Source: a virus
Strand: one strand, 5' to 3'
Virus record (IMG/VR): IMGVR_UViG_3300044638_007036
Span: 1 to 64,000 of that record
Length of the DNA: 64,000 nucleotides
Shown: piece by piece, positions 27,427 to 35,670 of the stretch
How positions within the stretch are numbered: the stretch's first letter is position 1
Layout of the letters: each line of letters begins with the position of its first letter
The notes under the pieces: model-generated
What the model was told of the DNA's origin: nothing
What the model saw: only the letters and a program-made list of their open reading frames with translations
Databases searched by the model: none
Translations under genes and position numbers: made by a program

Positions 27427-27936
27427 ATGAAACAAATGCCAAAGTCAACAATGAATCAAGTAAATAGAAAAATGGTTAAACCTGCAGTAAAACCTGCAAT
27501 TAGACCTAGTTTTAATAATCTTAGATCAATGTTTCGTTCTCAACAAAGACCAATGGCGCAACCTGTACAACCTCAAATGTCACAAGCACCAACTACTTCT
27601 CCGAATGATCAAGTAAAATTATCTCCCAGCATACAAGCACAGCCGCAACCAACACAGATTAAACAAGAATCTGCTCAACAACCTCTTCAGCAACTTGCTC
27701 CTTCTCCAATTCCAGAAGCTGTTCCGCAAACAGCTCCTATTCAGCAGCCTCAAACAATAGGTCCTGCTCAACAAGCAGCTCAAGATCAAAGTAAATTTGG
27801 TATGGCAATGCCTAAACCAGCTTTACCAATACAAAATCCAATTAACCCACAGCAATCTAATCAACCTCTTGAAAATCCAGAGGATGAAATTAATAAAAAA
27901 CTAAGAAATAAAACTTTTGGAGCTAGTGGTTTTTAA
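27427..27936 (+). CDS. Gln/Pro-rich internal virion protein
   Basis: The protein has 169 residues. I prefer the ATG at 27427 (GGA upstream) over the overlapping ATG at 27409. The body is low-complexity Pro/Gln (QPVQPQMSQAPTTSP...), probably disordered, between two ejection-type proteins. The composition continues the Gln/Pro tail of the preceding protein, suggesting a split or related linker. Function unknown. Confidence 0.55.
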   Translation: MKQMPKSTMNQVNRKMVKPAVKPAIRPSFNNLRSMFRSQQRPMAQPVQPQMSQAPTTSPNDQVKLSPSIQAQPQPTQIKQESAQQPLQQLAPSPIPEAVPQTAPIQQPQTIGPAQQAAQDQSKFGMAMPKPALPIQNPINPQQSNQPLENPEDEINKKLRNKTFGASGF

Positions 27937-27940
27937 TTAA

Positions 27941-27955
27941 AACAAATAGTATAAT
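27941..27955 (+). promoter_or_regulatory. AACAAATAG box (copy 4) with TATAAT
   Basis: AACAAATAG is followed directly by TATAAT (27950-27955), 11 nt before the ATG at 27967. This is a compact candidate promoter or conserved leader motif. Confidence 0.35.
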
Positions 27956-27966
27956 AGAGAGTATAT

Positions 27967-29388
27967 ATGGCTTTTCAAAAAACACCAGAAGAGATAGAAG
28001 CAGAGAGAAAACTCCTAGAGGAGAGATATCCAGAATTAGTGGATACTGGAATTGATCCTACTCAAAAAGCTAGAGATGCTATAAAAAGAGTAATTGGGTC
28101 AGGATTCAAACCCGATTCTCCATTAGGACCCGCTACAGAAAGTTTAAGAATGGCTGGAACTCCTAAAGAAGAATTTGAAATGTCTCCAGAAATCAAAAAA
28201 TACGGATATGACTTATTCGGTATTAAAGATTTGGCTGGAGATGTAGAACAAGAAATTCCATTTGCCCCTAAAGAAAAAGAAGAAGCTTCAGCGCAGGAAT
28301 CTCTTCTTATGGAAGAAGAGGAAAATATAGCTCCCGAAGTTCCAGTTAAAAAGGAATCAAAATCTGCAGAATCCCCTGTACAAATTAAACAACCAATTAG
28401 AGCTGAGAAAGTTTCGCAAATTGCGGAACCTAGACAAACTCAAGCTGATATAGAAAATTTAATAAAACAAACTGAAGAAGAAGAAGATAGAGCTGCATTA
28501 TGGAAGCAATCAGCTAAACTTAGAGATGCTGTAATGGGAGCTGGTCTTGGTAGAATTAAGCAAACAGACGTTAGCATGTATGAAGACCTACAAAAAAAAG
28601 CTCAACGTCCTCTCAGAAATTTACTTTTAAAAGAAGAGTTAGAAGATAAACAACAAAAAAGAGATCCTAATAGTAATATTTCAAAGCTAATGCGTAAATC
28701 ATTAGAAGATTTAGGCGTTCGTATGCAAGGTCTTGAAAATATTTCGGCTGCTCAATTAGAAAAACTTTATCCTAATCTAGTAAGTGGTATTACGGCTAAA
28801 ATTAATGCTGAAACTAGAAGAGATATTGCGTCGATGTCTAGAGAAGATAGAGCTATTCTTAGGAGAGAAAAAGAAGATTTAAAAAAGGCAGCAGCGGCTA
28901 AACTTTCAGATAGACAATTAACTCCATTAGTAGATGTTGATTCTATTATTGGTAATCTTGATAATGTTATATCTATGGCTAATGAAAAATTTGTAGGTCC
29001 TCTTGATGCAAGAATTCCAGACGTTATGACATCTGGAGAAAATGCAGCTTTTCGCTCTTCTGTTGGAAGAATGGTAGACTCTTATAGAAAAGCAATTACG
29101 GGAGCTGGAGCAAGTGCGATGGAACTTCAAAAATTAGAAGGAAGACTCCCTCAACCTACAGATACTCTCGAACAATTTAAAGCAAAAGCTTTATCTTTTA
29201 GAAAAGAATTAGTTAGAAATAGAAACACTTATTTACGAACTTTAAAAAAACAAGGTAAGGATGTTAGTGAATGGGAGACTTCGGTAGAGTCTGAACAATC
29301 CATTACCCCAGAAGAAAGATTGAAAATGCTAGAAGAGCAACTGTCTAAAAATAGTAAGAGACTAGAAGAACTAAAAAGTAAAAGGTAA
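27967..29388 (+). CDS. Helical internal virion protein
   Basis: The protein has 473 residues, strongly charged and helical. It begins with PEEIEAERKLLEERYPELVDTGIDP, has a disordered acidic/proline part (~90-160), then long helices to a terminal coiled coil (EERLKMLEEQLSKNSKRLEELKSKR). There is no membrane segment. It lies between two Gly-rich ejection-type proteins and probably forms part of the internal core. No enzymatic motif seen. Confidence 0.6.
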   Translation: MAFQKTPEEIEAERKLLEERYPELVDTGIDPTQKARDAIKRVIGSGFKPDSPLGPATESLRMAGTPKEEFEMSPEIKKYGYDLFGIKDLAGDVEQEIPFAPKEKEEASAQESLLMEEEENIAPEVPVKKESKSAESPVQIKQPIRAEKVSQIAEPRQTQADIENLIKQTEEEEDRAALWKQSAKLRDAVMGAGLGRIKQTDVSMYEDLQKKAQRPLRNLLLKEELEDKQQKRDPNSNISKLMRKSLEDLGVRMQGLENISAAQLEKLYPNLVSGITAKINAETRRDIASMSREDRAILRREKEDLKKAAAAKLSDRQLTPLVDVDSIIGNLDNVISMANEKFVGPLDARIPDVMTSGENAAFRSSVGRMVDSYRKAITGAGASAMELQKLEGRLPQPTDTLEQFKAKALSFRKELVRNRNTYLRTLKKQGKDVSEWETSVESEQSITPEERLKMLEEQLSKNSKRLEELKSKR

Positions 29389-29391
29389 TAT

Positions 29392-31545
29392 ATGCCTCTG
29401 AGTCCGCAAGAAGAGCAAGAGTTATTAGATTTAGAAAATCAACAAACTGAGTTATTAACTCAATATGAATCTTTAAAAAAAGAATTTGAAACTCCAGTTC
29501 CAATGGAATCTCAATCAGAAATTGGAATGCCAGAAGCTTTTGCTCGCTCCGCTGCTCAAGCTCTTACTTTTGAAACAGCAGATGAGGCTACTGCAAGAGC
29601 AGAATCCGTACTAACTGGAAAACCTTATGAACAAGCCTTGGAAGAAACGAGAGCAAAATATAAAGCTGCAGAAGAACAGTCCCCTGCTATTTCTTTGCTA
29701 GGAGGAATTGCCGGAGGAGTAGCTCAAGGTCTTGGAGTAGCCGCTCTAACTGGAGGAGCTTCCGCTCCTGTAACAGGTGCTCAAACTTTAAGTAAAATAG
29801 CAAAGCTTGGACAGATAGCAAAAACTGCCCTATTACCTTCAACTCAAAAAGGAGTTTTGAAAAATATAGGATCTTCTGCTTTAGCTGGAGCTACTTATGG
29901 AGGTCTAACTGAAATTGGAGCTTCTGAAAAAGAAGGATTAGAAAGACTGGAAGAAGTTCCTAGATCAATTTTAACTGGCGGTATAGTAGGGGGAGCTTTT
30001 GGAGGAGCAGTAGAAGCAGGTAAAAAAACTATTGGAGCTATTGGTAAGAGTGTAAATAAAGCAATCGACGAAGGAGTACTTCCTTCATCTTTTAGAAAAA
30101 TTAGAGATGTAACTAAAGCTGGACTTGAAGGTAAAGGGTACATTTCAGAAAAAGAAATTAAAAGAATAGACGATTCTTTAGAAGATGCGGCAGAAAAGTC
30201 ACTTGCTATTATTAATGAAAATAAAAACAACGCTAGAGTACTTAAAAAAACAATAATATCTCAAGTAGATAAGCCAATCGAAATGGACACAACTTTTGTT
30301 CGATTTGCAGATGAACTAGCAGAAGAGGCGAATCAAGGAGTATCAGATGCCACTCCTGCCTTAAATAGATTACAAAAACTAGTAGAAAGTAAATTACAAC
30401 CTGATTCAACTTCTTTAAGTGCGACTGCACTTGATGATATTATAAATAAGTTAGATGACTATGCAGTAGATAATCCAGAAACTTCTGGAAGTGTTCAGAA
30501 AGTTCTTCGTAAGGGTATAAATGAATTAAAATTAAAACTTAGGTTAGCAGTAACTTCTGATGATGTTAATAATGTTTTAAATCAGAATCCAGAATTAAAA
30601 GAGAATTATTTAAAGTACGTAAAGAACATGTCGGTAGATTCTTTAGAAAATTCTCCCGTACTTTCAGAGTATGAAAAAAAGTTTTTTTCGGGATTAAAGA
30701 AATCTAAAACTGCGCAAGATAAGAAACTAGTCAAAGAAGGAATTTCTCCTGAAGATCAAACTTCTCAAGAATTAGAAGCTGCAATTAAAGAAGTTTCTAA
30801 AAAGAAGAGAGGTCGTCAAGGAATGACACAAGAGCAAAAACAAGAAAGAATTTTAGAGAAATACGGAGAAGAAGGGATCGCAGATATCCTACAAGAAATT
30901 AAAGATATCTCAAAACAAAATCCACTAGGTCAATTAGATAATGTACTTCACCATATATTAAATGCATCTGAAACATTAGGAATAAAAGTAAAAGCAAGAG
31001 ATCCTTTGGCTCAAAAATTTAAAATTTTTGATGTATTAAGGGGAAATACTGCAGAAACTGGCACTGGTCAAAAAGCTGTTATGAGGTATCAAGCTGCTAT
31101 AGACGAACTAGAGAAAGCTAATCCCGATATTGCAAAACAATTTAGAGAAGTAACGGAACCTGCAATTAAGGAACTTGAAAATAGAAAATTTCTAGAAGGA
31201 ACTAGATTGGGAGAAGGTCCTAGAGATCAAGGGGCTTTAAAGACTCTCGTTACTGCCCCAGCAGTAGCTACGGCATTAACTGGTAACTTATTAGCTCAAG
31301 CTACTAAATCAAGTTCAGCTAAGAGCTTAATGCGTCCAAGTGTTCAATTTCTTGAAAGCTTGAAAAATAAAATTGATGATAAAATTGTAGTAGAACCTAC
31401 AAACCCCGTTTTAAAATTTATATCTAAATCTTTAGAAAATGCTTTATCTGAAAAAAATGAAGCTAGAAGAGCCGCAACTTTAAATACTTTAATGCAATAC
31501 GAAACCATTAGAAAACTTTTTGAAGAAGAAAAATATGAGCGATGA
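29392..31545 (+). CDS. Internal virion / ejection protein with Gly-rich hydrophobic segments
   Basis: The protein has 717 residues. It opens with a coiled coil (EEQELLDLENQQTELLTQYESLKKEFE), then contains glycine-rich hydrophobic stretches (GGIAGGVAQGLGVAALTGG, GGIVGGAFGGAVEAG) typical of podovirus ejection proteins that insert in membrane, then a long helical body. It is the last large gene of the + block. Its end overlaps the next start by 11 nt. Confidence 0.7.
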   Translation: MPLSPQEEQELLDLENQQTELLTQYESLKKEFETPVPMESQSEIGMPEAFARSAAQALTFETADEATARAESVLTGKPYEQALEETRAKYKAAEEQSPAISLLGGIAGGVAQGLGVAALTGGASAPVTGAQTLSKIAKLGQIAKTALLPSTQKGVLKNIGSSALAGATYGGLTEIGASEKEGLERLEEVPRSILTGGIVGGAFGGAVEAGKKTIGAIGKSVNKAIDEGVLPSSFRKIRDVTKAGLEGKGYISEKEIKRIDDSLEDAAEKSLAIINENKNNARVLKKTIISQVDKPIEMDTTFVRFADELAEEANQGVSDATPALNRLQKLVESKLQPDSTSLSATALDDIINKLDDYAVDNPETSGSVQKVLRKGINELKLKLRLAVTSDDVNNVLNQNPELKENYLKYVKNMSVDSLENSPVLSEYEKKFFSGLKKSKTAQDKKLVKEGISPEDQTSQELEAAIKEVSKKKRGRQGMTQEQKQERILEKYGEEGIADILQEIKDISKQNPLGQLDNVLHHILNASETLGIKVKARDPLAQKFKIFDVLRGNTAETGTGQKAVMRYQAAIDELEKANPDIAKQFREVTEPAIKELENRKFLEGTRLGEGPRDQGALKTLVTAPAVATALTGNLLAQATKSSSAKSLMRPSVQFLESLKNKIDDKIVVEPTNPVLKFISKSLENALSEKNEARRAATLNTLMQYETIRKLFEEEKYER

Positions 31546-31864
31546 TAAATTAAACAAGATCGAAGAGAAAATTGATAAGATTAACGAAAAGTTAAATGAG
31601 ATTCATGTTACTTTAGCAGAGAATACTCAATCTCTAATCGTACACGAAAAGAGAACGGATCTTGCAGAACAAAAATTAGAATTGCTTGAATTAGAACTTA
31701 AAGAAAGAGCTGAGATAAGTTCTGATGCTGTTAAAGAAATCTCTAAAAGAATAGAACCCATCCATGATCATGTGATAGTAGTTAGTGCTGTGGTAAAATA
31801 TGTTATACCAGCTATATGTACAGTATTAGCTTTCTTCTATAAGTTTAATATTCTTAAATTTTGA
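31535..31864 (+). CDS. Coiled coil with C-terminal TM, XhlA/holin-like
   Basis: The protein has 109 residues. I chose ATG 31535 over a TTG at 31520 because AAGAAG precedes it. Heptad coiled coil from residue ~5 to 85 (KLNKIEEKIDKINEKLNEIH...) is followed by one membrane segment (~88-105, VVKYVIPAICTVLAFFYKF) and a very short tail. This resembles haemolysin XhlA-type proteins of phage lysis cassettes. Its last 39 nt overlap, tail to tail, the convergent gene on the other strand. Confidence 0.6.
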   Translation: MSDDKLNKIEEKIDKINEKLNEIHVTLAENTQSLIVHEKRTDLAEQKLELLELELKERAEISSDAVKEISKRIEPIHDHVIVVSAVVKYVIPAICTVLAFFYKFNILKF

Positions 31865-32410
31865 CAGTAGCATTTTACCATAATTAGATTCTGCTAATTT
31901 TTTATCAGCACTAGTCTTTGGATTTTTGCATTTTTTGTAATCTTCGAACATCTCTTCTGATAAGACTTCCTCGACTTCCTGATAGGAACCATTAAATTCA
32001 TCATAAAGCTTATCACTGATAGCATTTGAAAACTCTACCATAGAGTCAATATCGGTTAAACTGTCTATGAAAGAACTAATATCTTCGCACCGAAATGTTC
32101 TACCTGTAGCATTTGAGATAGTTAATCCACACCTATTTCTAGTATTATTTCTTGAGTAACATTCTCTACGTTCTTCTACGGTACTGTGAAAATTATCTCT
32201 ACTATAGTCACCTTCTTCTGTTTTTTTAAAAGCTCCACTTACATACTCAGCCATGAACTGATTCATGAATTTAAGCTCTGCGTCATCTAGTTTTTTAAGA
32301 TAGTCCATGTCTAATACTTCAAATCTGGTCTTTGCATTTAATCTTGGATTCAAAGCAGGGTACTTATCTAAACCTCTTTTCTTTTTGATATTTTCTTTTT
32401 TCTTTGACAT
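31826..32410 (-). CDS. Hypothetical phage protein (helical, Cys/Arg/Asn-rich core)
   Basis: The protein has 194 residues. The central block ELKFMNQFMAEYVSGAF...ERRECYSRNNTRNRC is a pattern I have seen in phage proteins of unknown role. Long charged helices flank it. It overlaps the 32364-32711 gene by 47 nt and the convergent + gene by 39 nt, so it is the end of the leftward operon. No function assigned. Confidence 0.6.
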   Translation of the reverse strand: MSKKKENIKKKRGLDKYPALNPRLNAKTRFEVLDMDYLKKLDDAELKFMNQFMAEYVSGAFKKTEEGDYSRDNFHSTVEERRECYSRNNTRNRCGLTISNATGRTFRCEDISSFIDSLTDIDSMVEFSNAISDKLYDEFNGSYQEVEEVLSEEMFEDYKKCKNPKTSADKKLAESNYGKMLLSKFKNIKLIEES

Positions 32411-32711
32411 AATCTCCTACAACTTTGTTTAAATCAATATTACAATCATTTTTATTAATATAAAACCAATCTTTATCTTTTTTAGTTAACCTTATTATAT
32501 CATAAAATATAGATAAGCTTACTGGATCAATCGACCATTTTTTATAATGGGCATATAGGTGTCTTTTATATATCTTGAAAGAACCATCTGTTATTCGGTG
32601 AGTTTCTTGATAATAGGCAACATCAAATCTCTCTTCGGATTCTTCTGCGCTTTCTTGTAGAGCTAATTCTATTAATTGCTCATCTGTAAGTCTTGACGAC
32701 TCCATATCCAA
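32364..32711 (-). CDS. Hypothetical DNA-binding-like protein
   Basis: The protein has 115 residues. It starts at TTG with AGGA 4 nt upstream; an ATG two codons later (32705) is possible. An acidic leader (LTDEQLIELALQESAEESEE) precedes a basic helical part (SFKIYKRHLYAHYKKWSIDPVSLSIFYDIIR). It overlaps both neighbours by about 30-47 nt. A small DNA-binding or terminase-accessory role is possible but not shown. Confidence 0.5.
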   Translation of the reverse strand: MDMESSRLTDEQLIELALQESAEESEERFDVAYYQETHRITDGSFKIYKRHLYAHYKKWSIDPVSLSIFYDIIRLTKKDKDWFYINKNDCNIDLNKVVGDYVKEKRKYQKEKRFR

Positions 32712-33051
32712 TAAGTCCTGTGATTAATGCTCCTGATATAAAATATAAAGAGTTTTTTAAAAAAGTATTATTTTCATTCTTAACTTCTCGATCCGCAAAT
32801 TCTCTAGCTTTATTTTGATAAAGCTCTAATCTCTTATTCAGAATGTCTATTTCGCTTTCACTTAGCTCATTTAATTTTTTTAGAGTCACTATCTTTTTTT
32901 CAGAAGCTTCTAAATCATTACGTACTTCTTTTTCCTTTTCTTTTGTAAAAAGAACTCCGTCAAAAGGAACAGTCTCCCCCTTCTTTACAACTTTAACTTC
33001 CTCTGCTAAAGATAAGTTACAAGCTAGTAGCAAACACAATAGGAGTTTCAT
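32680..33051 (-). CDS. Unimolecular spanin-like lipoprotein (lipobox, coiled coil, C-terminal TM)
   Basis: The protein has 123 residues. MKLLLCLLLAC is a short export signal ending in a lipobox (LLAC, Cys11). A charged periplasmic part (VPFDGVLFTKEKEKEV...) continues as coiled coil to ~90, then a C-terminal membrane segment (~98-118, NSLYFISGALITGLIGYGVV). Lipoprotein at one end and inner-membrane anchor at the other is the layout of u-spanins such as T1 gp11 (134 aa). It overlaps the i-spanin-like gene by 4 nt. Role inferred: outer-membrane disruption at lysis. Confidence 0.55.
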   Translation of the reverse strand: MKLLLCLLLACNLSLAEEVKVVKKGETVPFDGVLFTKEKEKEVRNDLEASEKKIVTLKKLNELSESEIDILNKRLELYQNKAREFADREVKNENNTFLKNSLYFISGALITGLIGYGVVKTYR

Positions 33052-33305
33052 TTTTTACCCTTATTCCAGTAGTCTTCTATATCTTTATCAGAAAGATCTT
33101 TCATCACTGTTTTATCAACTTCTTTTAGAAACTTATCTAACTCTTTTTTAGATTGCTTAATTGCTTCCTGTTTTGTTTCTAACTTAGCATCTTTAACTTC
33201 AATGTCATGTATCTTTTTGTCAGATTTCAATTTTTTATTTTCTTTTATAATAAGTAAAATTGCAGCCCCAACACCTGTTGCTAGGGCTATTAATATTTCA
33301 GTCAT
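33048..33305 (-). CDS. i-spanin/Rz-like membrane protein
   Basis: The protein has 85 residues: an N-terminal membrane segment (~4-22, ILIALATGVGAAILLIIKE) followed by a Lys/Glu coiled coil to the end. This is the topology of inner-membrane spanin (Rz) subunits, though shorter than lambda Rz (153 aa). It sits between the secreted protease and the lipoprotein u-spanin-like gene with 4-nt overlap. It might pair with a lipoprotein partner, or be an unrelated small membrane protein. Confidence 0.5.
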   Translation of the reverse strand: MTEILIALATGVGAAILLIIKENKKLKSDKKIHDIEVKDAKLETKQEAIKQSKKELDKFLKEVDKTVMKDLSDKDIEDYWNKGKK

Positions 33306-34055
33306 TTAAGGCTCCAAGTTTCTTCTACCCTCTAAGTATTCCATAATTTTATCAGTATCTTGATTCTGTTCGATAAGAGGTTCTGTTAATAATGGACATT
33401 TAGAAAGTTTAACTTTAAAAGAAAAAATAAAAGATTGTACGGTTTTTTCTACCAACCCATCTAAACTAGCATCACACTTCAAAGACACTACTTCATCTGC
33501 AAATCTATCTTCGATAGCATTAGTACCAACAGCATAGTATTCATCTCTAATCAATTCCGCATAACTACTTTTAGTATACTTACCATTAGTACGAGAAATG
33601 ACTTGCTCATCCATCTTTTCTACAAGATCGATTACGTGTTTTAATCTAGAACTAACCTGTTGTGGAATATCTCCTTGAAATCCTCCACTAGCTCTATGAG
33701 ACATTAACGTGGCATACTTTGTAACGTATCGTCTAGGACTATTTTGTAAGATGTGGAAACCCATACTCGCAGCATACTTAGCTATAGAAAATACAGGTCT
33801 TCTTAGTTTATTCATAAATTCAATTAAATCTAATCCAGCTAAAACACTTCCTCCCGGAGTATTGAGAATTAAATAGATAGGCTCATTAGTTTCTCCTTCC
33901 TTTGCTAAAGCGTTAAGCTCATGCATAACTTCCCCAACAGATTCTCTAGTTACTGGACCCCTTAGAGTCACTGTATTTTTACTGGTTAGTAGAATTTCTT
34001 TTTCAGCAGCTAACAAATTAAAAGAAAGTAAAATTAAAAACAAAAACAGTTTCAT
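33306..34055 (-). CDS. Exported Clp-fold serine protease
   Basis: The protein has 249 residues. A signal peptide (MKLFLFLILLSFNLLA-A) is followed by a ClpP/crotonase-fold domain with LNTPGGSVLAG, nucleophile Ser97 in AASMG, His120 in MSHRASGG and candidate Asp171 (IRDEYYAVG), so the triad looks intact. Bacterial ClpP is cytoplasmic; here the leader implies periplasmic or surface action, more like SppA/NfeD-type peptidases. It overlaps the metallopeptidase gene start by 1 nt. In a lysis neighbourhood it may degrade envelope proteins. Secreted Clp-like proteins occur in Bdellovibrio-like bacteria (from memory). Confidence 0.8.
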   Translation of the reverse strand: MKLFLFLILLSFNLLAAEKEILLTSKNTVTLRGPVTRESVGEVMHELNALAKEGETNEPIYLILNTPGGSVLAGLDLIEFMNKLRRPVFSIAKYAASMGFHILQNSPRRYVTKYATLMSHRASGGFQGDIPQQVSSRLKHVIDLVEKMDEQVISRTNGKYTKSSYAELIRDEYYAVGTNAIEDRFADEVVSLKCDASLDGLVEKTVQSFIFSFKVKLSKCPLLTEPLIEQNQDTDKIMEYLEGRRNLEP

Positions 34056-34558
34056 TATAACCCCTTAGGTATAAGCTGAAATTTATAAGGATTTGTAAAT
34101 AATTCCCTATCATAAAATTCCTGCGTAGATTTATTATAACATCTTTGTGATGGTTCTATATAAGGATGCATTATGCTCATCGGACAATAAGTAGGGAAAT
34201 CAAATGAATTTTCAACATGCTCTCTTCTTAGAAGACAGTGCCCCCATTCATGATATAACAGGAGTTTACGGCTATTATTATCTAAATATTGCCAAGACCT
34301 TCTAGAGATTACAACAAGATTGAGGTGTGGCATACAGTATCCCAATTGTCCTTGAGCAGTACTGTTGCTAAAAATAGTAACTAATCGATAGTAGTCTATT
34401 TTTACATCGTGCTTTTTTGAATCTTTGTCGAAGGATTTTGCGTAGTCTTGAAATTCTGGATCTATGTAGACAGGCTTATTAAAAACTTTACTATAGAATA
34501 AAGGAACAGCTAAAAAGCAGTTTAAAGTAAAAAAAGTTATAATCATAAGTCGTATCAC
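34055..34558 (-). CDS. Exported zinc metallopeptidase (HEWGHCLLRREH...SIMHP)
   Basis: The protein has 167 residues. It has an N-terminal hydrophobic leader (~1-20). Zinc motif H103-E104-x-x-H107 with a further His114 one position later than the classical metzincin third ligand, plus a Met-turn-like SIMHP at 128-132. Four other cysteines suggest disulphides. The HExGHCxLxRxH + SIM pattern is one I associate with small exported peptidases. It is co-transcribed with the exported Clp-like protease (1-nt overlap) and an HNH gene (4-nt overlap). Confidence 0.75.
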   Translation of the reverse strand: MIRLMIITFFTLNCFLAVPLFYSKVFNKPVYIDPEFQDYAKSFDKDSKKHDVKIDYYRLVTIFSNSTAQGQLGYCMPHLNLVVISRRSWQYLDNNSRKLLLYHEWGHCLLRREHVENSFDFPTYCPMSIMHPYIEPSQRCYNKSTQEFYDRELFTNPYKFQLIPKGL

Positions 34559-34947
34559 AAATCTAGTTTCCCATCTTTATCTTTGTAGTATTGTAACACA
34601 GCTTTCTCTTTTTTCAAAATTTTTCGTTTAGCATTTTCTTCTTTTGTTTTTTTATCGTGACATTCTTTGCAAATTGCCTGAAATCCATCTGCTTCACAGA
34701 ATAATCTTTTTACAACATCATCCCAATCTTTAAACCCCTCGACTGGAATTACTGGATTAATATGATCTATTTTTATATCTTTAGTTTGTGTTATTTTTTT
34801 ACACAAATTACAAGTGTACATTCCTCTAGCAATTCGAGCTTTCTTTAAACATTCCCGAGCAGGTTCCCAAAATCTAGAAATCTTTCTCAGTCCAGACATA
34901 AGCCATGATCTAAATTTTTTATGGTTAGGACTCGTTATCTCTTTCAT
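34555..34947 (-). CDS. HNH endonuclease
   Basis: The protein has 130 residues. Zinc-finger HNH: C-x2-C (CNLC), then IKIDHINPVIP (catalytic His), then C-x2-C-H-x2-KT (CKECHDKKTKEENAKRK). This matches phage HNH proteins of the type often near packaging genes. The Lys-rich C-terminus probably contacts DNA. 4-nt overlap with the metallopeptidase; 23-nt overlap with the zinc-ribbon gene upstream. It could function in packaging/nicking or as a selfish nuclease. Confidence 0.75.
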   Translation of the reverse strand: MKEITSPNHKKFRSWLMSGLRKISRFWEPARECLKKARIARGMYTCNLCKKITQTKDIKIDHINPVIPVEGFKDWDDVVKRLFCEADGFQAICKECHDKKTKEENAKRKILKKEKAVLQYYKDKDGKLDL

Positions 34948-35299
34948 TTTTTATAACCTTTCTATATTTACAATCGCCGCACAAAAGTATTCTTCCCATT
35001 ATTGGAACACTTATATTTTTTACGTCGGAAGATCCGCATTTTTCACACTTGTTACCTTTCTTTATTTCCTGTAAAGTAGAACCTTTCTTAACTCCATCAA
35101 TAATATTCTCTACTGAAATATTGTCAGTATTACCTTTCAAGTAAGTTGAAGTCTGACTAAATGCTTCGTGTAAAGTCGCCACTTCTGACTTTAATCTTTC
35201 ATTATCTCTTTTTAACCTTCTATTTGCAGCTTTTAATTCTTTAATCGTCTGTTCATTCTCTTCCTGTATTCTTACATCTTTAGCACGTTTTCTGCCCAT
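34925..35299 (-). CDS. Coiled-coil protein with C-terminal zinc ribbon
   Basis: The protein has 124 residues. The basic N-terminus (MGRKRAKDVRIQEEN) continues as a coiled coil (~10-50). Then a four-cysteine ribbon: CEKCGSSD...CGDC (about 88-110). The layout is that of a DNA/RNA-binding regulator or a terminase-small-subunit-like protein; no family identified. It overlaps the HNH gene start. Confidence 0.55.
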   Translation of the reverse strand: MGRKRAKDVRIQEENEQTIKELKAANRRLKRDNERLKSEVATLHEAFSQTSTYLKGNTDNISVENIIDGVKKGSTLQEIKKGNKCEKCGSSDVKNISVPIMGRILLCGDCKYRKVIKNERDNES

Positions 35300-35307
35300 C
35301 TGTACCT

Positions 35308-35670
35308 CTAGTCAGAGTATTTAAAAACAATTCCTTCAGGACTCTGTAGATTACCGTCTATTAGTATATCATGAAAAAACATGATTCTATCAAGCAAAGT
35401 ACAGGTTGTTATAGTAGGAGTCAATTCTTCTGTAACAAAAATGTTGTCCCATAATTCCGGTATTTTAAATCCATCCGTTGTTCTTATTTTGGTTCTAGTA
35501 GACATATGAAATGTAATGTTATTAGAAGCTCTATAATACATAGGATAACAGCTAACTATCATAATACTCTTAACCGGAAAATAAACTCCACCCTCACACA
35601 AAAGTAAGTCTCCTACTTTTACATCGTTTAATTTTTTTATTTTACCGTTTTCTATTACTCGCAATTGCAT
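35308..35670 (-). CDS. Hint-fold-like protein
   Basis: The protein has 120 residues. IKKLNDVKVGDLLLCEGGVYFPVKSI followed by STRTKIRTTDGFKIPEL and the ending FHDILIDGNLQSPEGIVFKYSD has the spacing of Hint (hedgehog/intein) domains, but no catalytic Cys/Ser at the N-terminus and no THN block are visible, so any splicing activity is doubtful. It is 8 nt from the zinc-ribbon gene and overlaps the dNMP kinase gene by 29 nt. Confidence 0.4.
   Translation of the reverse strand: MQLRVIENGKIKKLNDVKVGDLLLCEGGVYFPVKSIMIVSCYPMYYRASNNITFHMSTRTKIRTTDGFKIPELWDNIFVTEELTPTITTCTLLDRIMFFHDILIDGNLQSPEGIVFKYSD

Noticed and set aside
35308-35670. Active intein or self-splicing Hint protein
   Set aside because: No N-terminal nucleophile, no C-terminal HN and no flanking exteins; at most a Hint-like fold.
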